Positions 9,371-18,433 are shown, counted from the stretch's first letter. The stretch is DNA of 64,000 nt from Corynebacterium testudinoris (GCF_001021045.1 NZ_CP011545.1:1860001-1924000), one strand, 5' to 3'. Numbers and translations are program-made. The notes: a model not told the origin generated them from the letters alone.

Positions 9371-9880
9371 CTAGCGCAGGACGTTGTTGTTGCGCCCCAG
9401 GGGGAGTGCAGCCGCGCAGACGCGATACTTTGCGAGGTTATGGCGGGCGTCGACCAGCGCATCATGATTACCACTGGGAATTTCCGGCAACGCAGGCTTT
9501 CCGGCAAATTCCCAATACTGTCGCAGTTCGCGGGTGTAGCGCGGTAGCTCCCTCGGCAGGGCGGTCATATCGCCCCAGAGCTGGGCCAAGACGACATGAT
9601 CGTAGGCGCCAACCCACGCCCACAACTCGGGACGACCTTTTCCGGCATTGACAAAGTCCACGACGTCGCGCCGGATTCGTGCCCGATTGCGCCACACCTC
9701 CGACGATGGGCTGGGCAATTGATTGAGAACGTTATCGCGAACCCAGGAATTAGCCCGCGCAGAATTAAACTCGGTAGACACTGCATAGTATTCGCGGCCG
9801 TCTTCGGCGACGATTCCGATGGAAACCAAATCGATGGTGCGTCCATCCTCGATGAACTCCGTGTCATAGAAGTAGCGCAC
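9371..9880 (-). CDS. 3'-5' exoribonuclease, Rv2179c family
   Basis: The 169-residue product begins RYFYDTEFIEDG, which carries the first DEDD acidic pair (D-x-E), and ends with a NHDALVDARHNLAKY segment with the last Asp and His residues of the DEDDh exonuclease fold. Rv2179c of M. tuberculosis has this fold and 3'-5' exoribonuclease activity. The GTG start (9878-9880) has GGAAGG about 8 nt upstream. It lies just upstream of aroG in the same direction, as in mycobacteria. The role in vivo is unknown; RNA turnover is inferred. Confidence 0.88.
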   Translation of the reverse strand: MRYFYDTEFIEDGRTIDLVSIGIVAEDGREYYAVSTEFNSARANSWVRDNVLNQLPSPSSEVWRNRARIRRDVVDFVNAGKGRPELWAWVGAYDHVVLAQLWGDMTALPRELPRYTRELRQYWEFAGKPALPEIPSGNHDALVDARHNLAKYRVCAAALPLGRNNNVLR

Positions 9881-9985
9881 CGTGATTTCCTTCCTTCACC
9901 CTCCCCGCGGGCATCGCGGGAACGAAATACAGAGTAACCCGTCACATGCTGCGGCTTCGCGTAGGGTCCCGGTGCTGTTTAGGGC

Positions 9986-9991
9986 TATAGT
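9986..9991 (+). promoter_or_regulatory. -10 element TATAGT for leaderless mptC
   Basis: TATAGT is followed after 6 nt by the GTG start of mptC, with no Shine-Dalgarno sequence between them. Confidence 0.65.
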
Positions 9992-9997
9992 CTTCGT

Positions 9998-11374
9998 GTG
10001 CATGACAACAACCAGGGGGGCGACCCCGTCCTGGCTCCCCCGCGTTTGACGGGCCGCCGCTCCCTTTTCTTCGCCATCGTGGCACTACTGCTGAGCATCC
10101 GCGGCACCGTTATCTGGATTGTTGATTCGGGACCCCGCTGGTTCTATCACACCGACTATGACGTTTACCGGGCTGGCGGACAGGCATTCCTCGACGGCGA
10201 TAATCTGTATACCCAGTGGTATTCCGTGGTTGGCATTGACCTGCCCTTTACCTATCCCCCGCTCGCGGCAATTCTATTCTCCCCTCTGGCGGTCATCCCC
10301 TATTCCATCGGCTCGGCCGCCATGACGGTGGCCTCCGCGGTGGTGACGTGGTGGTGCATTGTCATCGTCCTGCGCACGTGCCTGCCCACCTTTGCCGCCT
10401 CTGACCTGCGGCTGCTGGCACTGTTCATCCTTCCCCTCGCGTTGCAGTTCGAGCCGCTGAGCCAGACCCTCTACTTCGGGCAGATCAACGTCTTCCTCAT
10501 GGCGTTGGTCCTGGCGGATACCCTCACCCGCCGGTCGTGGCTGCCCCGTGGCGTTCTCATCGGCCTGGCTGCCGCAATCAAGCTGACACCCGCCGTGTTT
10601 GGCCTCGTTTTCCTCGTGCGGCGGCAGTGGAAAGACGCCGCCGTGACCACCGCTTCCGGCATTGGGTTCACGCTGCTCGCAGCACTGGTCAGCCCGCAGA
10701 ACTCCCTCACCTACTGGTTCCACACGCTGTCTGATCCCACGCGCATTGGCAAATTGTATTTTTCCGCCAACCAGTCACTCCAGGGGGTGCTCTCCCGCGT
10801 GGTCGGGACGGCAGAGGAACCGCCCCGTCTGTGGTGGGTAGCCCTGGTCATTATTGCGCTCACCATCATCATCGTCGCCCTGCTCAAGATCGAGCGCACC
10901 GCAGCCGCCCTCGGCGTCGATCCCACCCTGGCGATAGTGTTGGTGACCGCTTTCGTCGCCCTGCTGTGCTCGCCGGTGTCGTGGTCACATCACTGGACGT
11001 GGCTGGTGCCGCTCGCCGTCACCATGGGGGTCAGCGCCTACCGCATGGCCCCAGGCATCCTCCGCACCCTGACCGGGTTGCTCACCGTCGTGATCACCCT
11101 CGTTGGGCTGTTGGGGTCCCACTGGCGCGTCGACGTTCCTCGCGACATGGAATACCTCTGGCCGTGGTGGGCACAGCCGATGGGCAATTCGTACGTCGTG
11201 GTAGCCCTGCTGGTTCTGGTCACGGTGATCCTTGTCCCCCAGATCCTGCTGCCGCAGCCCCCGCGCAATGAGCCATTTCCCGCCCCCGCCATCCCAGCGG
11301 CTGTGCTGCGGGCCTGGGCGACGTTCGTAACCCTGGTGTCGCTGGTGATAATCGTCCCCGCGCTTGTGGCCTAG
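9998..11374 (+). CDS. mptC: GT87 family mannosyltransferase (MptC-like)
   Basis: The 458-residue product is a polytopic GT-C/GT87 (DUF2029) glycosyltransferase with about 10-12 membrane segments. The first extracytoplasmic loop has DYDVYRAGGQAFLDGDNLY, with the acidic residues typical of polyprenyl-phosphate mannose users, followed by FTYPPLAAILF. In C. glutamicum the gene in this place (NCgl2100) was named MptC and adds alpha-1,2 mannose branches to lipomannan. I assign MptC by synteny and family; sequence alone would only support a GT87 mannosyltransferase. The GTG at 9998 is probably a leaderless start. Confidence 0.83.
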   Translation: MHDNNQGGDPVLAPPRLTGRRSLFFAIVALLLSIRGTVIWIVDSGPRWFYHTDYDVYRAGGQAFLDGDNLYTQWYSVVGIDLPFTYPPLAAILFSPLAVIPYSIGSAAMTVASAVVTWWCIVIVLRTCLPTFAASDLRLLALFILPLALQFEPLSQTLYFGQINVFLMALVLADTLTRRSWLPRGVLIGLAAAIKLTPAVFGLVFLVRRQWKDAAVTTASGIGFTLLAALVSPQNSLTYWFHTLSDPTRIGKLYFSANQSLQGVLSRVVGTAEEPPRLWWVALVIIALTIIIVALLKIERTAAALGVDPTLAIVLVTAFVALLCSPVSWSHHWTWLVPLAVTMGVSAYRMAPGILRTLTGLLTVVITLVGLLGSHWRVDVPRDMEYLWPWWAQPMGNSYVVVALLVLVTVILVPQILLPQPPRNEPFPAPAIPAAVLRAWATFVTLVSLVIIVPALVA

Positions 11375-11402
11375 TGTCCATCAAGGCGCGGGGCGCCAAT
11401 AG

Positions 11403-11585
11403 TCACACCTCAGCGTCGTGCTGGCGCTTACCGGCGGGACGGAACGGCAGGAACAGGATCAACGCGATGGCGGCAACGATCACCGGGGCGATGATGGAGA
11501 CGTTCATGTCGAGCGCCTCCACGACCAAGTAAGCAATGATCAGCGCGGTGACGGCAATGATCTTCCACAGCCACAGACTTCTCAC
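11403..11585 (-). CDS. Small hydrophobic membrane protein (60 aa)
   Basis: This 60-residue protein has two predicted membrane helices (about residues 5-23 and 27-47) and ends in a short charged tail (PAGKRQHDAEV). The GTG start is preceded by AAAGGA at 6-nt spacing. It is not recognised as a named family. It lies between mptC and a membrane acyltransferase, both of which act at the membrane. Coding is supported by the ribosome-binding site and the clean helix pattern. Confidence 0.65.
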   Translation of the reverse strand: MRSLWLWKIIAVTALIIAYLVVEALDMNVSIIAPVIVAAIALILFLPFRPAGKRQHDAEV

Positions 11586-11659
11586 ACTGGTCCTTTCGAC
11601 GAAAATGTTGGGTGGAATGTTAGGTACTGCTCACAGACTCTAGTCCCATCCCGGGTTGC

Positions 11660-12838
11660 TTAGGAATGTCGGGGCGTGCCGCCGCCGGCGTGGGAGGGTT
11701 CCTGGGCATCGGAGCGCACGGGCGCAGGTTGGGCCGAAGAGGGCGCTTTCCTCAAGGCCGGTGGTTTCACGGTCCAGCCCAGGACCGGAACGATTGACAC
11801 CAGCCACATGCCGTAGGCCCCGATCGCTGAGATGATGAGGCCGATGACCATCCAGAAGGCGGTGTGCTCCCAGAACACCGAGGCGTCCCGGGCAATATCG
11901 AGGTCGGTGTTGCGGACGTTGTAGTTGTACAACATGGTCAGGGCAATGGGGTGCCCAAGGTAGATGACCAGGGTGTGCTGGCCCAGGAATTTTAGGGCCC
12001 GGGCGATCGGCGCTAGCTTGGCCAGCAGCACGGCCACCACGAGGGCCATCGGAATCATCGCAATTTGGCCTAGCGACAAAACGAGGACCCGGAGTTCACT
12101 GAGGGTGACGTGATCCGCACCGGGGAAGATCCACGGCAGCTCGAGGTCATGGGTGGCGTGGTAAATGGCAAACCACAGGGTGCCCAGATATGCCGCGACG
12201 TAGAGGGCGGAGCTGACCATGATGTTGCGGATCGATGCCCCTTCGGCCGCGAAACTAGCAACCCGGTCCCGGAAGTAAGCGCCAATGAGAAATGGTGGCA
12301 GGTACAACAGCACTCGGCCGACGATGAGCTGCTCCGATTGGAAAGGAACCAATAGCAACGCGGCCGCCAAGGCAAGGATGAGTAAGCCCTTGTTGAGCTT
12401 GCGCGTCGCCCACAGGATGAGGTTGAACACCACCAGCGCCAGGAGGAACCAATACATGCTCCGACCTTGGCTCAGGTACTCAACGTAGGTGCCTGGGCCG
12501 GGCATCGGCGCATCATCGAACATGTGGTATTCGCGGAATTTCACCCACAGCTCGATCGGCCCCCACAGGACGTAGGGCACGAGGAAGAACCACAGCCGTT
12601 TGACTACGAGGTCAAGAAAAGACATCCGCAAGACTCTCGCGGAAAAGAAGCCACTGACCAAGAAGAACAGGGGCATGCGCAGGGGATCGAGGATGCGGTT
12701 GGCGTGGGCCAGCAAGGTGTCCATGCCGCCGGGGATGGTGAGGCTGACGTGCAAGACGACAACGCCAAGGATGGAGAGTCCTTTGGCGATGTCTGGCCAG
12801 TCGAGGCGTTGCTGGGCGCTCGATGTCATACCCATCAC
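11660..12838 (-). CDS. Acyltransferase 3 family membrane protein
   Basis: The 392-residue product resembles the acyltransferase 3 (OafA/fucose 4-O-acetylase-like) family: it opens with RLDWPDIAKGLSILGVVVLH, the conserved arginine- and His-bearing first helix, and has about ten membrane segments including FFLVSGFFSARV and GQHTLVIYLGHP. Such enzymes move acetyl or succinyl groups onto envelope sugars or lipids. The substrate here is unknown; the neighbouring mannan genes suggest an envelope glycan. Two starts are close together: the GTG at 12838 and an ATG three codons later (MTSSAQQ). Confidence 0.82.
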   Translation of the reverse strand: MMGMTSSAQQRLDWPDIAKGLSILGVVVLHVSLTIPGGMDTLLAHANRILDPLRMPLFFLVSGFFSARVLRMSFLDLVVKRLWFFLVPYVLWGPIELWVKFREYHMFDDAPMPGPGTYVEYLSQGRSMYWFLLALVVFNLILWATRKLNKGLLILALAAALLLVPFQSEQLIVGRVLLYLPPFLIGAYFRDRVASFAAEGASIRNIMVSSALYVAAYLGTLWFAIYHATHDLELPWIFPGADHVTLSELRVLVLSLGQIAMIPMALVVAVLLAKLAPIARALKFLGQHTLVIYLGHPIALTMLYNYNVRNTDLDIARDASVFWEHTAFWMVIGLIISAIGAYGMWLVSIVPVLGWTVKPPALRKAPSSAQPAPVRSDAQEPSHAGGGTPRHS

Positions 12839-12924
12839 CCCACGTTGATAACTAAATTCACTAGAGTAGCTCTTAACAATTCACCGATCTACTCTATCCG
12901 GGGTGGTGGCGGCGCACAAACAGG

Positions 12925-13665
12925 TTAGCGCGAGTTAGGTTCGGCTCCGTAGGGGTATCCATGGCCCGCTGCCAGGGATTCTTTGACGTCGGAGGCGTAA
13001 ACATCCACATAGGGTTCGCCGGCCATGTCGGACAAAATCGCCATGACGTGATCGGTGAGAGGGCGGCTGGCCTCGCGCGAATCGGGGTCGATGCCGAGGG
13101 AGGCGACGTAGCCGCGGGCGTCGATAGGCTCGCCAACTTTCATCCGCACCTTCGCCGGACGGGGGACCCACGTGCCAATGGGATTGGCATTGCGGGCCCC
13201 GATCATGGCGACGGGAACGATGTCGACGTGATTGGCCAGTGCGATGCGCGCCATGCCCGTGCGGCCCTTGTAAATCCGGCCATCGGGCGACCGCGTGCCC
13301 TCGGGATAGATAGCGAAGATCTCACCCTTGTCCAGAATGCGGGTCGCCGCCTCCAGGGTGGCATCACCCGCATTCGAGGCCTTGCGGTCCACGGGCACCT
13401 GGGCGGTGGCTTTGAAGAACCAACGCTGGACCGCTCCGAGCACGCCGGTGTTGGTGAAGTACTCCGACTTGGCGGGGAACGTCACCTCACGGGGGCACAC
13501 CGCGGGGAAGTAAAAGGAGTCCATCACGGACTGGTGGTTGGAGGCGATGACGACGGGGCCGGTGGCCGGAATGTTCTCCAGGCCGGTGACCTCCACGCGG
13601 TTCCAGACCTTCAGTGCCGGGCCGATCAGCACGTTCCGAAACATCCAGTACCACTTGTTGCTCAT
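12925..13665 (-). CDS. plsC: 1-acyl-sn-glycerol-3-phosphate acyltransferase PlsC
   Basis: PlsC-type acyltransferase of 246 residues. The catalytic NHX4D motif is NHQSVMD, followed by the substrate motif EGTRSPDGRIYKGRTG. It would make phosphatidic acid or acylate a related lipid. The open frame extends upstream, but the ATG at 13665 has GGGAG at good spacing and gives the normal family N-terminus (MSNKWYWMFRNVLIGP). It follows glk by 28 bp in the same direction, so they are likely one operon, with pimB' further upstream. In the glycolipid context it could also be an acyltransferase for PI mannosides, which I cannot decide. Confidence 0.88.
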   Translation of the reverse strand: MSNKWYWMFRNVLIGPALKVWNRVEVTGLENIPATGPVVIASNHQSVMDSFYFPAVCPREVTFPAKSEYFTNTGVLGAVQRWFFKATAQVPVDRKASNAGDATLEAATRILDKGEIFAIYPEGTRSPDGRIYKGRTGMARIALANHVDIVPVAMIGARNANPIGTWVPRPAKVRMKVGEPIDARGYVASLGIDPDSREASRPLTDHVMAILSDMAGEPYVDVYASDVKESLAAGHGYPYGAEPNSR

Positions 13666-13693
13666 ATCTACTCCCGGGTTTGTCGCCTGATAA

Positions 13694-14659
13694 TTAGTAT
13701 TGTTCCAGCTGGCGGGCCAGGTCAGCCACGCCAATCATACCCGCATCCGCTCCGAGCTCTGCCCGCGAAACGGTAGGCAGTGGGCGGTGTCCAGCGCCGA
13801 CGATCTTGCCCGCCATGTGTGAGGCAGCCTGGTCGAGGTAGAGGTCGGCGTCACGGGATACGCCCCCACCGACGATGATCATGGCCGGGTCGAGCACATC
13901 TTGGACGATGGCCAACCCTTCCCCCACCCACCGGGCGAAGTTTTCCACCGTGGCGGCGCCTAGTGGATCGCCAAGGCGGGCCGCCTCCATCACCATGTGG
14001 CCGCTGACCTTGTCCCGATCGGCGAGGATCGCCTGGTAAAGCGGGCTGTCCTCGGCGTTGACCGTTCCGGCTAAATCTACTGCGGTATCAACCAAAGCGG
14101 TGCCGGAGGCGTAGCGCTCCAAACATCCATGTTTCCCGCAGGAGCATTCCCGCCCGCCCTGGACGACGGTGAGGTGGCCGAATTCGGGTGCGGTGCCAAA
14201 CGCCCCGCGGAACAAAGTGCCGTTGATCATCAAGGCTGCCCCAATGCCGGTGCCCAGAGCGAAGAACACCCAGATCCCGGCGCCCTGTGCCGCGCCGAAG
14301 CGATATTCCCCCCAGGCGGCGGAGTTGGCATCGTGCTCGAGGCGCACCGGCAGCCCCAGGCGATCGGACAGGATGTGTCGGACGGGGGCGTCCCGCCAGG
14401 GCAGGTGCGGGGCGAACCTGACAACTTCGCATTCGGGATCCAGGAAGCCAGCCACCGCCAGACCCACCGCCGCGATGTCATGATCGCGGCGCAGATCTGC
14501 CACGATGGCGACGATGGTGTCTTCCAGCTCGGAGGCCACCATTGGCGTGGCGGCTACCCGAATGTCGGTGATTGTCCCCTGCTCATCAACCACTCCCGCC
14601 CGGATGTTGGTTCCTCCGATATCGAAGCCGACCGTCACGCGGGGCGGGGTGGAATTCAT
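13694..14659 (-). CDS. glk: ROK family glucokinase
   Basis: The 321-residue product is a ROK sugar kinase: the phosphate loop GFDIGGTNIRAGVVD at the N-terminus, the FFALGTGIGAALMINGTLFRGAFGTAPEFGH signature region, and the zinc-binding ECSCGKHGCLE Cys cluster. It phosphorylates glucose, the synteny matching ATP-dependent Glk of C. glutamicum. It lacks the extra motifs of polyphosphate glucokinase as far as I can judge. The ATG at 14659 is chosen over an upstream in-frame start because AAGG is correctly placed and the ROK domain begins 8 residues later. Confidence 0.92.
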   Translation of the reverse strand: MNSTPPRVTVGFDIGGTNIRAGVVDEQGTITDIRVAATPMVASELEDTIVAIVADLRRDHDIAAVGLAVAGFLDPECEVVRFAPHLPWRDAPVRHILSDRLGLPVRLEHDANSAAWGEYRFGAAQGAGIWVFFALGTGIGAALMINGTLFRGAFGTAPEFGHLTVVQGGRECSCGKHGCLERYASGTALVDTAVDLAGTVNAEDSPLYQAILADRDKVSGHMVMEAARLGDPLGAATVENFARWVGEGLAIVQDVLDPAMIIVGGGVSRDADLYLDQAASHMAGKIVGAGHRPLPTVSRAELGADAGMIGVADLARQLEQY

Positions 14660-14741
14660 CGGGGCACCTTCATCAAACGGGAAGCTGGTTGGACGCACAC
14701 TAGTGCAGTCAGGAAAGTATATCGGGGTGAGCAGAAGACAG

Positions 14742-15878
14742 TCACATTGGTTGGATCACGCGGCGTAGGCGCTGGCCCATGATCTGCCATGTCCAGTGCT
14801 TTTCGACGTTCGCGCGGCCCGCCGCCCCCATTCCCTCCCGGCGCTCAGCGTCCCCCAGGAGATCCTGCAGGGCGCCCGCCACGGCGGTCAGGTCTCGGCC
14901 ATCGACAACGATTCCGGTGTCCGGAGTCACGGTCTCCGGTGCCCCGCCGGAGGTGCCCGCCACCACGGGCACCCCGCTGGCTTGCGCCTCCAGGTAGACG
15001 ATCCCCAGGCCCTCCACATCGAGGCCTTTGCCTCGGGTGCGGGCGGGCATAGCAAACACATCTGCCGCCGCTAGGACTGCGCGCATGCGGGCGAAGGGCA
15101 GCGACCCGGTGAAAACGACGAGGTCTTCTACCCCGCTGGCCTTGGCCAGCCGCCGCAGGCGGCGTTCGTCGCGCCCTCGGCCGACGATGAGCAATCGCAT
15201 CGTCGGAAAGCGAGGGCGCAGCCGGGGAAGAACTCGAATGAGCTGGTCTTGCCCTTTACGTGGCACCAGCCGAGAGATACACACCACGACGGGCTGCTCG
15301 GCTGTGAGGTTGAATTCTGTTCGGGTGGCAGCACGCTCATCCGGCGTGGCAGGGGTGAACAAGTCACTATCGACGCCGGAGGGCAGATGCGCGAAGAGGG
15401 GGCGGCTGCCAAAGGCGGAGCGAAAGCGGCGCAACGTGTAATCAGAGATATAGGTGACAACATCGACCGTGTTGCCAATCCGCCGCAACACCTGGCGCGC
15501 CCCCGGGATCATCGACCACCCCACTTCGTGGCCATGAGTCGACGCGATGATTCTCCGGGCACCGGCCCGTCGGGCATTGTTGGCCATGACGGCCAGGGGG
15601 GCCGCCGCACCGAACCACACGGTATCGATGTTTTCTTCCGCGATGATCTCTTCCATGCGCTTGGCTGTCGCCGGGGTGGGCAGCATGACCTTCCGGGGCC
15701 ACCGGATGACGGTGAAGGCCGCTTCCTCGTCGTAGGCAGCCGCCAAAGACGCCTCCTGCGTGGACGCGAACACCACGACCTCGGCTGGGTCTAGCGTCGC
15801 GACAAAGTCCCGCACATAAGACTGGATTCCCCCGACCGTGGGGGGAAAATCATTGGTGACTACAAGGGTGCGCGCCAT
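14742..15878 (-). CDS. pimB: GDP-mannose-dependent PI mannoside mannosyltransferase PimB'
   Basis: GT4 family glycosyltransferase of 378 residues with a GT-B fold. It starts RTLVVTNDFPPTVGGIQSYV, has the SRLVPRKGQDQLI nucleotide-sugar region and the EAQASGVPVVAGTSGGAPE motif with the E-x7-E type acidic residues. In C. glutamicum the orthologue (NCgl2106) adds the second mannose to phosphatidylinositol monomannoside, making the anchor of lipomannan. The ATG at 15878 lies only 4 nt after the stop of the upstream NlpC/P60 gene, so translation is probably coupled. It supplies the substrate on which MptA and MptC later act. Confidence 0.92.
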   Translation of the reverse strand: MARTLVVTNDFPPTVGGIQSYVRDFVATLDPAEVVVFASTQEASLAAAYDEEAAFTVIRWPRKVMLPTPATAKRMEEIIAEENIDTVWFGAAAPLAVMANNARRAGARRIIASTHGHEVGWSMIPGARQVLRRIGNTVDVVTYISDYTLRRFRSAFGSRPLFAHLPSGVDSDLFTPATPDERAATRTEFNLTAEQPVVVCISRLVPRKGQDQLIRVLPRLRPRFPTMRLLIVGRGRDERRLRRLAKASGVEDLVVFTGSLPFARMRAVLAAADVFAMPARTRGKGLDVEGLGIVYLEAQASGVPVVAGTSGGAPETVTPDTGIVVDGRDLTAVAGALQDLLGDAERREGMGAAGRANVEKHWTWQIMGQRLRRVIQPM

Positions 15879-15882
15879 CGAG

Positions 15883-16941
15883 CTAGAAACGCGCGGCGCC
15901 GGCCCACGGCATGGAATCAACCGACACGACCTGGACCGGGATGCCGTAATCCGAGGCATGGACGAGCTGCCCGTTGCCGATGTACATCCCGACGTGAGTC
16001 ACGCCCGGGTAGTAACCAACGATGTCACCTGGCTGCAATTCCGACCGTGACACAGGAGTGCCACCAGCCAGCTGGGCCTGCGACGTCCGCGGGATGGACT
16101 TGCCCTGCTGCTGATAAGCCCAGTACATCAGACCCGAGCAATCGAACTGGCTCGGGCCAGCCGCACCCCAACCGTAGGGCGAACCAAGCTTGCTCAGCGC
16201 CGCGGACACGGCACCACTGCCCGCGAAGGATGCGATGTCCAAACCGGTGAGCGGGTTATTCTTCGCCATCCACCGGGCTCGATCCTCGGGGCTCAGGCCA
16301 TTGACCTTGGCCTCAATCTCCTGCACCCGCGCCTTCAACTCTTCCTGTTGCTGTTCGAGCTCGCGCTTTTGCTGCTCCAACAGGGACTGCTGGAACCCAG
16401 CCTCCGCCAACGCCCGCGAGGCGTCAGTGTGCGCCTTGCCGGCCTTAGCGGTGGCGTCAGAGAGCTTCTCGACGGCCCGCTCAGTGTTACGCGTCAACGT
16501 AGCCAAATAAGCCGAACGGTCAATAGCATTTTGGGGGCTGCGCGCCGCGATCGCATTCGTTACCGGATCAATCATCGCACCGCGGTACTTAGCGCCCGCA
16601 ATATCATTGACCTGACCTTGGTACGCCTGCTCGGCTTCCTGAGCCACTCGCGCCCGTTCGTGGGCCGCGTCCGCGTCGCCCCGGAGGGCATCGAGGTGCT
16701 GCTGGCTCTCCTCGATGTCGACCTCGAGCTGCTTCACCTCTTCGCTTTGGCTGGTGGCCTCGTGGGAAATCTCATCCATCGCAGCGATAAGCGTATCGAC
16801 GTCGTCGCCCCACGCGGTCGGCGCCATCGACGACAATGCCACTCCCGAGGTCAGCAACGTGACCGCCATAACGCTGGCAGCGACGGTGCGGAAACGACGA
16901 TTGACGTGCAGACGAAGAGACAAGGGAACGCTTTCTACCAC
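15883..16941 (-). CDS. Secreted NlpC/P60 peptidoglycan endopeptidase with coiled coil
   Basis: RipA/RipC-like cell wall hydrolase. From the chosen start it has 352 residues: a basic N-terminus and signal peptide (about residues 15-41, ending near PTAWG), a long coiled coil (about 45-215), then a C-terminal NlpC/P60 domain with catalytic Cys in QFDCSGLMYW and His in VTHVGMYIG and LVHASD. It would cut D-Glu-mDAP bonds in peptide stems. A TATAGT hexamer at 16964-16969 argues that the upstream ATG at 16992 is not translated, so the GTG at 16941 is preferred; a TTG at about 16923 is possible. The start is therefore uncertain while the family is not. Confidence 0.87.
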   Translation of the reverse strand: MVESVPLSLRLHVNRRFRTVAASVMAVTLLTSGVALSSMAPTAWGDDVDTLIAAMDEISHEATSQSEEVKQLEVDIEESQQHLDALRGDADAAHERARVAQEAEQAYQGQVNDIAGAKYRGAMIDPVTNAIAARSPQNAIDRSAYLATLTRNTERAVEKLSDATAKAGKAHTDASRALAEAGFQQSLLEQQKRELEQQQEELKARVQEIEAKVNGLSPEDRARWMAKNNPLTGLDIASFAGSGAVSAALSKLGSPYGWGAAGPSQFDCSGLMYWAYQQQGKSIPRTSQAQLAGGTPVSRSELQPGDIVGYYPGVTHVGMYIGNGQLVHASDYGIPVQVVSVDSMPWAGAARF

Positions 16942-17067
16942 GGGGTTAAACACAAAGGACGTTCCCACTATAAGCCCTCCCTGAGGATGCATTGCTACCT
17001 GCCAAGTAAGTAGTGACTCTAGCGACGAATGTGACCAATGTGCTCTGCCGGATGGACCTCAGAATCA

Positions 17068-17106
17068 ACAACGCCGCCCCAGAGAACAGGCTCGGGAGCG
17101 GCGTCG
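17068..17106 (-). terminator. Terminator after nlpC
   Basis: On the minus strand the stem ACGCCGCTCCCGAG / CTCTGGGGCGGCGT with a short loop (CCTGTT) follows the nlpC stop by about 12 nt and is trailed by TGTTGATTCT. It separates nlpC from the next NlpC/P60 gene. Confidence 0.7.
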
Positions 17107-17117
17107 TGCGGTGCGAC

Positions 17118-17738
17118 TTAGAAGCGCACTGCCGAGTGGATCGGCATGTAGTTCAGGGGACGCTCGGAGACCGGGGTGCCGGAGCCGAGGGCGTCGATGA
17201 TCATTCCGTTGCCGGCGTAGATGCCGACGTGCGAAGCGCCACCGTAGTAGGCGATGACATCGCCGGGCTGCAGGGAGTCCAAGGAGACCTGCTGGCCGGC
17301 AGAAGCCTGAGCCTGAGAGGTGCGCGGGATGGACTTGCCGACCTGCTGGTAGGCCCAGGAGGTCAGGCCGGAGCAGTCGAAGGCGTTCGGGCCGACAGCA
17401 CCCCAGCTATAGGGAGCGCCAATCTTCGAACGGGCAGCGGCAACGATGGCTTCGCCTGCGGAATTCGAGGAGGATGCAGCGATCGGGTTGGGAACGTTAG
17501 CGGTGAAGTTATCAACCTCGGCCTGCAGGTTCGGGATGAACTGCTGTGCAACGGGGTTGGCCTGAATGCCAGGCACGGCGTCGAGACCCTGAACGTTGAA
17601 ACGGATGTCCGTGTTCGGGATCGCGACCTCGACTGCGTTAGCAGCGCCGGGGGACAGAAGGGTTGCGCCCATCACGACGGCAGATGCGGTCGCTGCGCGA
17701 CGGGTGGCGGTCTTGCTGATACGGCGGTGCTTTGCCAT
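17118..17738 (-). CDS. nlpC: Secreted NlpC/P60 family hydrolase NlpC
   Basis: A short secreted hydrolase of 206 residues: a signal peptide with a basic start (MAKHRRISKTATRR) and cleavage near GAANA at residue 35, a linker of about 60 residues, and an NlpC/P60 domain with catalytic Cys in AFDCSGLTSW, His in ASHVGIYAG and a third polar residue region (IIDALGSG). The ATG at 17738 has GGAG about 8 nt upstream. A c-di-AMP riboswitch of the ydaO-yuaA class occupies the leader (17763-17920), which ties this hydrolase to osmotic and wall-stress signalling as for other actinobacterial wall hydrolases. It is the second of a pair with the gene at 15883. Confidence 0.93.
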   Translation of the reverse strand: MAKHRRISKTATRRAATASAVVMGATLLSPGAANAVEVAIPNTDIRFNVQGLDAVPGIQANPVAQQFIPNLQAEVDNFTANVPNPIAASSSNSAGEAIVAAARSKIGAPYSWGAVGPNAFDCSGLTSWAYQQVGKSIPRTSQAQASAGQQVSLDSLQPGDVIAYYGGASHVGIYAGNGMIIDALGSGTPVSERPLNYMPIHSAVRF

Positions 17739-17762
17739 GGATATTTCTCCAAATCTTCCTGT

Positions 17763-17920
17763 GCGCCTACCGGGTTAGCTGTCGGGTTGGGAGACGGAAG
17801 CTTCCCTACCCCACTCCACGGCGATCAGATCGCCGCTCTTGCGGGAATTCACCCCAGATGAATGCTGGTGGTTCCCCGGCTCCTTTCCATGAACTCCCCT
17901 AGAGGATTGCCCGTGGATCG
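17763..17920 (-). ncRNA. c-di-AMP riboswitch (ydaO-yuaA class) in the nlpC leader
   Basis: On the minus strand the leader contains the conserved landmarks of the ydaO-yuaA aptamer in order: GGGGAACCA (near 17870), TGGGGTGAATTCCCGC (near 17850), and CCCGACAGCTAACCCGGTAGGCGC (17763-17786) as the 3' signature, given here in part. The aptamer ends about 25 nt before the nlpC start, so a terminator or ribosome-site switch would have to act in the remaining 25 nt. c-di-AMP normally turns these switches off. Seen directly as sequence motifs; no covariance model was run. Confidence 0.88.
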
Positions 17921-18231
17921 GATTAGGCTTGGTGTTTTCAGTTCACATCATGTGGCTGCTTCATGGTGAAGCACCTCAATGTCTCAATCAGGTTACGAAA
18001 CAACAACGAAAGTTGTCCAACCCGCGGCCCGATCTGGGGATGTTATGAAGCCGTTATCAAGCTGTCGAGACAATCTCCCCTCGCTGTCATCTCACGGATA
18101 CCGGCCAACAAGGAGCTCGGAGCGGCCGGTCGATATTGCCACTACCTGGCACAACCCGCCCGATCAACCCTGGCGATCGACTATCGTTCCACCCCGAAAG
18201 CACCTACCGGCAACACAGTGCAAACGATTAT

Positions 18232-18247
18232 TGTGATCCCGCTCACA
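18232..18247. promoter_or_regulatory. Candidate GlxR (CRP-type) binding site
   Basis: TGTGATCCCGCTCACA matches the TGTGA-N6-TCACA consensus of the corynebacterial cAMP receptor protein GlxR exactly. It lies about 490 bp upstream of nlpC and about 360 bp downstream of the qcrB stop, so which promoter it serves is unclear. Confidence 0.6.
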
Positions 18248-18433
18248 CCCCTAGGGGGTTGGCCCCATGCGTCCCGCGAGTCACAAATATAACGGACCTT
18301 TGTCGCCTTCACCCCTAGGGGTGACGCATCAGTCAGGGGACTAAAGAGGCCGACCTCCATCCGCACATCACCACTACTGCCACGAGCACTCATCTTGGAG
18401 AGCTGCAGAGTCCCGGTGCCATGCCGGGACTCC

